64,000 nt of DNA from Platanthera guangdongensis (lineage: Eukaryota > Streptophyta > Magnoliopsida > Asparagales > Orchidaceae), in NCBI GenBank assembly GCA_039583875.1, contig CM077161.1, forward strand, positions 60,889,885-60,953,884, written 5' to 3'. A program made the translations under genes and the position numbers. Position 1 is the first letter of the stretch. The number at the start of each line of letters is the position of its first letter. Shown in pieces: positions 56,242-64,000 of this stretch. The notes beneath the pieces were generated by a model. The model saw nothing but the letters and a program-made list of their open reading frames with translations, searched no databases and had not been told where the DNA came from.

Positions 56242-57290
56242 TAATGTCAGTATTAATTTGTTTATTCTTGTGAGAGTCATACCTGGCCATAGAGTTTTCT
56301 CTGTGTTTGTCTTTGCTTTTGCTGGAACTTGGTCTAGTTGATATCTTCTTATTCCATTGCTTCCTTCTTCTCATCATCTTTTTGAATTGCCTGGTGAACA
56401 TTGCTAATTCTACATCTGACAATTCTTCTGATGTAGAACTGGTTCCAATGCTAACTGTATTCATCCCTTCTTAGTGATGATGGAATTTCACTTCTAGCCT
56501 TCTTTGATGTGTCTGCTTTAAAAGCTACAGATCTAGTCTGATTTGAACTTCTGGCAGATTCAGCTTCAGCTTTTCTATAATTTAACTAAAGTTCATGTGA
56601 CAACAACTTCCCATATAGATCTTGGGGTAACATGTTTCTTGGATTCCCCAATTCTCTTACAACACAAATCTTTGTCCCGTTCTCTGTTTAGGGATCTTAG
56701 AAACTTGTCATTAAGCTCATAGTTTGAAAATTGTCTGCCATAATTCATTAAGTCATTGACTATTCTAAAGAACTTTTCATAACATAGTTCCATAGAATCA
56801 GCCTTCCCTTGCTTGAATGTCTCATACTGCTGGTTGAGTAGAGACTTTTTGTCATCCCTGACTTCTTTTATGCCTTCCATATAGAATATGAGAGTGTCCC
56901 ACATCTCCTTGGATGTTTTACAGTGCACTAATTTCTGAAAGGTTAAATTATTTATTGCACTAACAATTATGTTTTGTGCTCTTTTATCCATGGTGGCATG
57001 AACCACCTCATTCTTTGTCATCTCAGACAGTTTCTTAGGGGTTTACACATTTGCATCTAAGACAGATATCTTCATTGGAATATATGTTCCTTCTTGTACT
57101 GTGACAAAGATTCTTGGATCTGATGCCTGCATAAACAATCTCAACATTTGCTTCCAAATATCAAAGTTATCCTTTGTACAAATAAGAAGCTTCATATAAC
57201 TAAGTTCTCTGTGAGATTCAGAAGAAATTAAATCTGTTATATTTCAACCACCATTTGGATCTTTTTCTAACTGTTAGATCTTTCTTTGAA
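56242..57290 (-). pseudogene. gag: N-terminal and central part of SIRE-like gag
   Basis: On the minus strand from about 57290: DNFDIWKQMLRLFMQ, VQEGTYIPM, then KNEVVHATMDKRAQNI and SKEMWDTLIFYMEG, the typical UBN2-type gag core. FLRSLNRERD and a basic Ser/Lys linker (RRRKQWNKKIS) follow. A TAA lies before TPKKLSE near 57042, with other breaks near 56590 and 56465. The frame stops at the inserted LTR and its partner starts at 49300 with the zinc knuckle. Confidence 0.82.
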
Positions 57291-57298
57291 TAACCTCC

Positions 57299-57310
57299 CT
57301 CTGATACCAC
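57299..57310 (-). other. Primer-binding site of the SIRE-like element
   Basis: Minus strand GTGGTATCAGAG, one base from the LTR end (CTTTCA); initiator tRNA-Met type. Confidence 0.78.
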
Positions 57311-57311
57311 T

Positions 57312-57962
57312 TGAAAGTTAAATCTATGGGTAGTTAATCACCTAGAGAGGGGTGAATATGTGTATTTAAACTTCTTTGTCACTTATGTTATATGTTCAAC
57401 AAATACTTGAAAAATAAACTTCACAAGAACATAACATAAGTAATCCACAGATCACATCACAAGAAATCCACAGTACATAGGGAATTTATAGTGGTTCAAC
57501 TATCGAGGCTACATCCACTTTCCCCCTTCTACCTCACTAGCATTGTGCTAGATAAGGCTATATCTCATCCTCTTCAACTCAAATCAAAAGATCTTACAGG
57601 CTCAGTTTCTATTAAGAAACCTACACTCAGACCAACAGTTCCTACCTCAGAGATTCATCCAATATCCTAACTCAGGTCCCTCAAGAACCATACCTCATCC
57701 TTTATAATACAGGCTTACATCTCAGTGATCCCACTCAAATCACCTACCTTGGGTCCCTCAAGAACCCTACCTCATCCTTTATAAATTAGGCATACAACTC
57801 AGAGATTAAATCTCCTACTCACTCATATCTCAAAGAGACCTTACAAAATTAAGAGGTAAATGTTGGGTCCATTGATCCCAATATCCTAGATTTGAAGAAG
57901 TCCTAACAAACAATGTACACACATGTGGTGATCTAACGTCTGCTCAAGTTTAGTGATTGCAG
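57312..57962 (-). repeat. 5' LTR (3' portion) of the SIRE-like element, cut by E2
   Basis: Plus-strand start TGAAAGTTAAATC, with CTAGAGAGGGGTGAATA and the ATTTATAGTGGTTCAACTA block shared by the other SIRE-like LTRs. It is interrupted at 57963 by E2; five flanking bases TGCAG. Confidence 0.78.
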
Positions 57963-58663
57963 TGTTGGAACCAGCTTTCTGGTCCCTCCTAACATTCGAA
58001 ACTAAGGATACAGCCCACACGTACTTTTCTTGAACTACCCTCTCGACATGAGTCGGCGACCTGAAAACCGACCGATGGGTCTCAGCTCAGAGGCCCACCT
58101 CTTTCCCGGAAGAAACTGAAGATCTTCCACTCCCTAGCCAATACAGAGCTAGGTGCCTATAAGGAAGAAGGTGGAAAGGTTCATCAACCATCTCAGGCAC
58201 CTTATCGGTCTATTTATAAGCCTCTAAATCTGATCTGCAAATATCCCTTCTGAACTAACCTGAAATGACCAAAATACCCTGGGCTGGGTCTGCCAACAGC
58301 CAAACTCCAATGTTCTGGAGGGCTATACGCAGACCTCCAGGAAAAGTGTAAAATTACCTGGGGAAAAAAGGAAAAATCCCCCTTGGGGGTAAAAGGTAAA
58401 AACATCTCTTCTCCCATGTGGCGAGTGGGGAAAATGACTGACGGGCGAGACGACCCCCCTGTCTGTCTCGCCGGCCTCTCGCCCTATAGGCCATCTCGCC
58501 TCCTAGAGCCATCTCGCCCCCCAGGGCGTCTCGGCTACTTCAGAGAACCCCCAATCTCACCTCCTGCTGGTGGGCCTCCTGGTCTCACTCGCCTATAAAA
58601 TTTATCTCGCCAGCCTCCCCTTCTCCCTCCTTGAGCCGCCTCTCGCGAGCCCAAGGTTGTACA
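57963..58663 (-). repeat. 3' LTR of E2 (701 bp)
   Basis: Minus-strand start TGTACAACC after polypurine tract AAAAAGAGCGGGGATTG; end GGTTCCAACA. Minus TATA CTTATAAATA (plus 58211-58220). Upstream of it is a block with about ten TCTCGCC/GGCGAG words (58430-58650). Confidence 0.8.
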
Positions 58664-58778
58664 CAATCCCCGCTCTTTTTGAGGTTGCCCTAACCTCGAA
58701 AAGAAAAGTCCTACCGAGGCTCACGACGCTGGGAATTGTTTGTTAGAATCTTTGGTTGCCCCCCCCCCCTCTGGGGTC

Positions 58779-58786
58779 TATAAATA
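58779..58786 (+). promoter_or_regulatory. TATA box of antisense gene A in E2
   Basis: TATAAATA, 70 bases before the ATG at 58849. An 11-base C run lies just upstream (58759-58769). Confidence 0.62.
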
Positions 58787-58848
58787 TGAGATCCCACCTC
58801 CCCTTAGGGTGCCCCGTTTTATCTTCCTTCATTTCTTCGACCCTCAGC

Positions 58849-59848
58849 ATGTCTCATAGCCAGAGTTTTTGCGAGCGCCTTGTGATGGTGCGAAAGCAAA
58901 ATAAAGCCAACATGGCCACCCTGATCCCGGACCTGGGGCGCATTACTTCCTCAGCCACTCCATCTTCTCACCTGAAGACGGCGAAGGCCGCCTACCCTCC
59001 CCTCTCGGCCAGCGCGACCTCCTCTAGACCCTCGACAACTGATAGTCTTCCTCCCACATCTCTCAGGGAGAGACGGGTAATTTCTGATTCTTCCTCTCAC
59101 CTATTTTGCTCTTTCGTCTAGCCTGTTGATCACACTTTTTTAGGGAAACCTCGCCGATTCCTCTATGCCAGCAAATCCTCCCGACGTTGCCAACGAATCT
59201 TATCAGCACACTAACTCGCCCGAGGCATCCTCCCCACCCCACACGTGGAAATAAAACCTCTCGCGAGTTGTGGTAAACTCTGGTATCCCAAGTAAAAACT
59301 CACCCTCTTTGGGTTCACTCCAATTCGCATTCCTTCGCCCAACCCATGCGAGATCACCGGGTTAAGCTCTGTAATCCTGGCGCATGGCCGCGAGATCATC
59401 CTTCATTATGACTTTTTGCTCTTTCTGTGCAGGCATCCAATTTGAATCTGATACTGAGGACGCTCCCACGTCTCCTACCCTCTTGCCTCTTCCACGCCCT
59501 GATGAGATCGAAGATTACCTGGGTGATCCAATGGACACCCTGGAGCTGAAGCGACGGACGGCTAGGATGTTTCGCAAGTACACGCATATCATCCGTGAGA
59601 TGGAGCAGGAGATGCAGGCTTCTGATCAGCACATGGACTGGCTTGAAACTGAGTGCAATCTCCGTTCTACCAAGATAGACGCCAATGGTGTGATGGATGG
59701 GACAGACCCCCAAGCCATCATAAACGAGACAAACGAACACCTCTGTCTCGCGCGTCGCGGCCTGGTCGTCGCTCGTGTCTTTCATCTACCTGGCCGCCCT
59801 CCTTACGCGGGAGGTCAGGATGGCCGCTGGAAATGGATCAAGAATTAA
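58849..59848 (+). pseudogene. Antisense gene A of E2, unknown protein with DYLGDP motif
   Basis: Exon 1 starts at ATG 58849 (MSHSQSFCERL), Ser/Thr/Pro-rich, up to a GGGTAA donor near 59077. An acceptor ending TTTTTAG lies at 59143. A middle exon ends near a TAA (59266-59268) or splices onward. The last exon follows TGTGCAG near 59433 and holds DDEIEDYLGDP-like sequence (EIEDYLGDPMD), a helical segment KRRTARMFRKY and MEQEMQASDQHMDWLE, and ends GRWKWIKN at 59848. The last exon is fully open here, unlike E1. Acidic and helical; function unknown. The shared DYLGDP and GRWKWI blocks in E1 and E2 argue for past selection on the protein. Confidence 0.6.
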
Positions 59849-60216
59849 GCGGCCGCAACCCCGTCTTTCCTTTTGAAGTCTCTCCTGTATCTTTATTACA
59901 GACTTAATTATGTTACTTATTAATTTGCATAAAACTACTTGGACGAGATGCTTCCCTCGTGCGCGATGAAATAATTTATCATTATGATGTTTTGTCTACC
60001 TGTCATGTCGTGCCGGGTTTTTCATCATTGTTGTGATTAGCTCATTTTTCAATTAATTAATCTGTCATTATTATTTTGGCTCCTCGAAAAAGCCGCAGCG
60101 TCGCTTCCTCCCCTTGGGTTCTAGAGAGAGGGGGGGAGAAGATGAACAGTTAGGTTGCCTCTTAAGTTTTCGCCTTTTCATTTTCCCGCTCAGTCTCCTC
60201 TCTCTTCCCTATTTTC
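59849..60216 (+). other. Spacer between antisense genes A and B of E2
   Basis: AT-rich after the gene A stop, then purine-rich; no coding frame. It holds upstream sequence of gene B. Confidence 0.45.
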
Positions 60217-60224
60217 TATAAATA
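60217..60224 (+). promoter_or_regulatory. TATA box of antisense gene B in E2
   Basis: TATAAATA, 165 bases before ATG 60382; counterpart of 17048 in E1. Confidence 0.6.
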
Positions 60225-60381
60225 ACGTTCTCCCGGATCCAGATACTTTCACGCCTTCATTACTGTTCTTCGCTATTTCCGTGATCGGAGCTTCCGCCTA
60301 CTTCTCTTCTTGTCAGCACCTCTCGCGTCTCGCTTTCCCTTCAATCTTCTCTTCTCTCCTATTTCTGCCTCCTCGCCGGCT

Positions 60382-62311
60382 ATGGGAAAGAAGAGGGTAG
60401 AAGGAGGTGAGGGCCGCAGCCGCTGCGTATGGCAATTTGTGGATCATGATTTCCCTCTCGGCAGGCTACCAGAGGAAGAGTACACTCGCTTCGCCAGCCT
60501 GTTTCTTGCAGATGGCTATCTGTCTCGCCCACCCAAAGTTGGCGAGTGCATTAATACCTTCTATCCCAACGAATTAGCCTTCCCCGTCTCGTACTTCAAG
60601 GCGGGGCTGAGACTCCCTCTCTAGCCGGAGGTTAAATTGGTCTTCAAGTACTTCGGGGTCATTCCCGCTCAGTTCAACTCCAACACGATCTCAATGCTGG
60701 TTGCTTTCGCCTTATACTTGCGGCGAGAGCGCATTGAATTCAGTTGACCGTCTTTCGCCAGCTGTTCATCTACCACGTAAAAGATGATGGTGTTACTGAC
60801 TTCACTGACGAAGGCCTAAAGGTGTGCGAGACGCCAAACAAGAACCATCACTGGATGACCCGCTTTGTCTTCATTCGCGGGGACTTGGGAGGCATCCCTC
60901 TCGCCTGGTGTCACCTTCCAAGAGCTACTACGAAACTCCCAAGGTTGGACGTGCCGAGAAGGCTCTCTGCGACTTCTTCGCAGTGAAAAACGTCGAGGTC
61001 AACTTCCTCAGGCGGGACCTCGACTCGCTTCCTGTTGTCTTCCCCGGCGAAGGTATACTCCTGCCCCATTAGCATTGTACTCAACTTTCTGCTTTATGCT
61101 GACTATTAACCTGCTCAGGGGAGAGGACCATCCCTGTCCACCCTCCTTACCAGGGCAACAGGGGTCTCTCCTTGGCGAGTATGGCAGTGGAGGCTGCAAA
61201 GGAGATGCTGACCCCCACTCCAAATAAAATGCCTGGGGACGAGGACACCGCTTCTCGGCACATCCCAAAGAAAAGGGTGACGAAGTTGGTGTCCTTTAAG
61301 AAAGAGAAGAAAAAGGCCGCCCATAAAGAAAGGAAGGAGCTATCGAGGTCTATGTCCCCCATTTCTGTAGGAACTCCCTCACCTTGCCAACTAGCCGTCT
61401 CGCCTACGAACGAGACGGTCTTGTCAGAACCAACCGCTACCACCACTGTCCAGCCCACTGGGCTCCCCCGGCGAGGCTGGCTCCTCTAGCCGCCCGGCTC
61501 CCTCCTCGCACCCCAATTATAACATGGGGCCTATGACGGATGAAGCTACCGGCGAGCCGGTACTCTTATGGGAGAAGGACGCCAACCACGTATCGGTGTC
61601 CACCTTCCTTCCCTCCTGGAAGGAGCAGGACCCGCCCACCAGTCACGCCTTCTCCCTTGGCTATGGGTTATATGGTGGCCTCGGCATTGAGCCTGTGGAT
61701 AATGAGGTGTCGCGAGACCTCATTCTAAATAGCGCCCATGCCCAGTTTCGCTCAATGGAGCTCTCGCACTGGGTCTCGCGCCGCTTGGTATTTAACAATA
61801 AGAAGTGCAAAACAAGCGGAGGCCAGTCTTGCAGCGGAACGCGAGAAGTCCCACGACCTCGAGAAGCGGCTGGCCGTCGCTGACCATATCCTCACGCAAA
61901 GTCACGGCGGTGTGGTAAGCTTCGTAATCGTTGCTTCTCCAGCCTCACTCGCTAGCTATTATGGTCTTTTATTGGCTAAGTCTTTCCGCAGGGTGTCGAG
62001 ACTGCCGGCTGGATGCCCTCGCGCATTGAGGCACTGCAGGGAGAGAACAAGAGATTGAAAGCTAAAACACCCATCTCCAGGACAGTGCGGCACCCCCTCC
62101 AGACCAATTTCAAGTTCCTCCTCGTTACTCCGTGGACGAGGTCGATGCCCTCTACTGAGATTCCAACATCAAGACAGCGGAGCTCGTTCTCAAGATAATG
62201 AAGAAGCTGGGAGTGGTTCGTGATGATGCCGAGACGGTCACCGTCCGCGACCTGGTCCCCCGTTTATATGGCGAGAAGGACGAAAATTCATCCTTCGGCG
62301 GTGAGGAGTAA
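60382..62311 (+). pseudogene. Antisense gene B of E2, Transposase_28-like protein with coiled coil
   Basis: Same plan as the E1 gene. Exon 1 (60382-61052) has CVWQFVDHDFPL, ELAFPVSYFKAGLRLPL, FKYFGVIPAQF and RFVFIRGDLGG. Intron 1 is 61053-61118 (GTATAC..CTCAG). Exon 2 (61119-61914) starts GERTIPVHPP and has a Lys-rich part (KKEKKKAAHKERKE), FLPSWKEQD and a coiled-coil part. Intron 2 is 61915-61991 (GTAAGC..CGCAG). Exon 3 ends with YGEKDENSSFGGEE and TAA at 62309-62311. Defects: TAG at 60622-60624 where E1 has Trp, frameshifts near 60745, 60915 and 61800, a TAG near 61487, and a TGA near 62158. Family function is unknown. Confidence 0.7.
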
Positions 62312-62820
62312 GGAGACGTCAGTGCCAGGGTCTTCTCCCCCCTCTTTTTTGTCTTGCCCTGTACTTGTAATTATTCATGATATAGATATTTTCTCTGCGA
62401 TAGTGAGGTGTTTTCTGTGATGACCCAAGGGAATTTTGTAATTAACTTTTTTTAATGTTATTTTCCTGTGCTTTTTCCCTCCTCCATTTCTCCCGATAGT
62501 CCAAAACACTAGACCTTCAGTGTCTTTTCCTCTACCTCATGCATGATCATCAATCTCTTAGCTCTCATCTCGCCGCGAGATCAACCCGCGTTGTAAGCCT
62601 TGGAGATCCACCGCTCCTCATGACAGGTCCCTTCTTTTTATGTTAGGCTTGTGCCTTGGATAAGGAAGACCCAATCGATACGGGCGAGACCCCCCCTGCC
62701 GAGTGGCGGCCTGAGATCCTCCTTGGCCTAATCTCCAATTCTTCCATTTTCTAGGAATTCTCTACCAATTTCCTAATAAATATGGACAATTCTCTCCGTG
62801 AGCTCTTACCACTTGTCTTG
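62312..62820 (+). other. 3' flank of antisense gene B in E2
   Basis: AT-rich with an AATTTTGTAATTAAC stretch, then mixed sequence up to the array. No gene seen. Confidence 0.45.
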
Positions 62821-63800
62821 CCCCCGAGTGAGCCTACAACCCTTCCAGCTAGATGAGAGCCTAGTTAGTGGGTCTGCTCTGGCTCTCTTCTCCAAAACGC
62901 CTCCAACCACCGAGTGAGCCTACAGCCCTGCCAGCTAGATGAGAGCCTGGTCAGCGGGTCCGCACGGGGTCTCCTCTCCAATACACCTAAAATAATCAAG
63001 TGAGCCTACAGCCCTGCCAGCTTTATGAGAGCCAGGTCAGCGGGTCTGCTAGGGGTTTCCTCTCCAAAACACCTCCAACCACCGAGTGAGGCTACAGCCC
63101 TGCTAGCTAGATGAGATCCTGGTCAACGGGTCTGCTCGGGGTCTCCTCTCCAAAACACCTCCAACCACCGAGTGAGCCTACAGCCCTACCAGCTAGATGA
63201 GAGCCTGGTCAGCGGGTCTGCTCGGGGTCTCCTCTCCACACTTCCAACCCCCGAGTGAGCCTAAAACCCTGCCAGCTAGATGAGAGCCTGATCAGCTGGT
63301 CTGCTCGGGGTCTCCTCTCCAAAACACCTCCAACCACCGAGTGAGCCTACAGCACTGCCAGCTAGATGAGAGCCTGGTCAGAAGGTCTGCTTGGGGTATC
63401 CTCTCCAAAACACCTACAACCACCGAGTGAGCCTACAACCCTGCCAGCAAGATGAGAGCCTGGTCAGCGGGCCTACTCGGGGTCTCCTCTCCAAAACACC
63501 TCCAACCACCGAGTAAGCATACATCACTACCAGGTAGATGAGAGCCTGGTCAGCGGGTCTGCTCGGGGTCTCCTCTCCAAAATACCTCCAACCACCGAGT
63601 GAGCCTACAGCCCTACCAGCTAGACGAGAGCCTTGTCAGCGAGTCTGCTCGGGGTCTCCTCTCCAAAACACCTCCAACCACCGAGTGAGCCTACAGCCCT
63701 GCCAGCTAGATGAGAGCCTGGTCAGCGGGTCTGCTCGGGGTCTCCTCTCCAAAACACCTCCAACACCCGAGTGAGCCTACAACCCTGCCAGCTAGATGAG
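62821..63800. repeat. 86-bp tandem array of E2
   Basis: About eleven copies of an 86-bp unit (83-87) with CGAGTGAGCCTACAGCCCTG, CCAGCTAGATGAGAGCCTGG and CTCGGGGTCTCCTCTCC. Roughly 50 bp of the unit align with the E1 monomers (19490-20800), so the arrays are homologous though their unit length and higher-order structure differ. Confidence 0.9.
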
Positions 63801-64000
63801 TGAAAGTTTATAGTTGCCTACCTAAATCACCTAGATGTTGGTGAATAGGTGAGATGTGTGTCTTTTTGTGGAATAAAAATTATAGATCAAAGCACAGAAC
63901 TATCTACCAATCAATCACAAACGAGGCAAGATTTATAGTGGTTCCCCAACCTTGGGTACATCCACTTTCCCTCACCGATCTATCAATATACTAGACTCGG
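63801..64000 (-). repeat. Start of another SIRE-like LTR
   Basis: Begins TGAAAGTTTATAG, has GGTGAATAGGTGAGA and the TTTATAGTGGTTCCCCAACC block shared with 44472, 49301 and 57312. It interrupts the E2 array after GATGAG; the candidate target copy is ATGAG at 63796-63800, its partner outside the window. Confidence 0.75.

Larger units (their letters stand above)
48052..57962 (-). mobile_element. SIRE-like copia element (minus strand), gag split by nested insertions
   Basis: 5' LTR 57312-57962 (cut by E2), primer-binding site 57299-57310, gag 57290-56242 continuing at 49300-48052, then cut at 48051 by the Tat-like element. The solo LTR in gag is flanked by TAATG on both sides. Gag features (UBN2-type core, basic linker, CCHC knuckles) and the LTR end before TGGTATCAGA fit SIRE/Maximus-type copia elements. 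Confidence 0.8.
57963..63800 (-). mobile_element. E2: second Tat/Retand-like element with antisense genes, pol outside window
   Basis: It has the same LTR ends as E1 (plus TGTTGGAACC and GGTTGTACA), then polypurine tract, antisense gene A, antisense gene B and a tandem array. By analogy with E1 the element reads on the minus strand and its gag-pol would lie to the right of 64000. It is cut at 63801 by a SIRE-like LTR. Coding similarity to E1 is clear but diverged, so these are two old lineages rather than a recent duplication. Confidence 0.8.

Noticed and set aside
1..64000. Host protein-coding gene
   Set aside because: Every well-supported coding segment is assigned to a retroelement; the remaining frames are short, low-complexity or LTR-duplicated.

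Overview
The window is flowering-plant nuclear DNA from a repeat-dense, probably heterochromatic region. The evidence is nested plant-type LTR retrotransposons: Ty3/gypsy chromoviruses, Tat-group elements with a second RNase H, and Ty1/copia elements including SIRE-like ones. Primer-binding sites complementary to initiator tRNA-Met occur, as do 5-bp target-site duplications. I see no host gene, rRNA, ordinary tRNA gene or CRISPR array. The species cannot be named from this sequence.

Layout, left to right. 1-9994 (+): a long-LTR Tekay/Del-like chromovirus, entered inside its 5' LTR. It is inserted in the 3' part of a Tat/Athila-like element (9995-13283, +). That element abuts a copia-type LTR on the minus strand (13284-14342) with a scrap of its internal region. 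14488-25655 (-): a Tat/Retand-like element, called E1 here. Its gag-pol runs on the minus strand. Two spliced genes on the plus strand, each with its own TATA box, lie between its 3' LTR and a 147-bp tandem array. 25656-26562: a 144-bp near-perfect palindrome with tRNA-like promoter boxes, then LTR fragments. 26563-34100 (+): an old, broken chromovirus. 34101-34780 (-): a Tat-like fragment. 34781-43847 (+): a very young chromovirus in tandem form (partial copy, LTR, full copy, LTR). 43848-48051 (-): the 5' part of a Tat-like element carrying a solo LTR. 48052-57962 (-): a SIRE-like element whose gag is split by a second solo LTR, which is itself split by a copia element without gag (51291-56134, +). 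57963-63800: a second copy, E2, of the antisense-gene element with its own array. 63801-64000: the start of another SIRE-like LTR.

Relative ages from paired LTRs, counted by eye: tandem chromovirus about 5 differences in 1201 bp, copia 5 in 381, Tekay-like element about 38 in 1293.

Three observations stand out. (1) E1 and E2 share two antisense, TATA-driven, intron-containing genes that converge on a tandem array. (2) In many unrelated LTR families here, the stretch upstream of the LTR TATA box is filled with family-specific CpG-containing short words, most of them dyad-symmetric. (3) The leader of the Tekay-like element holds three hairpins with an identical 12-nt loop and compensatory stem changes.
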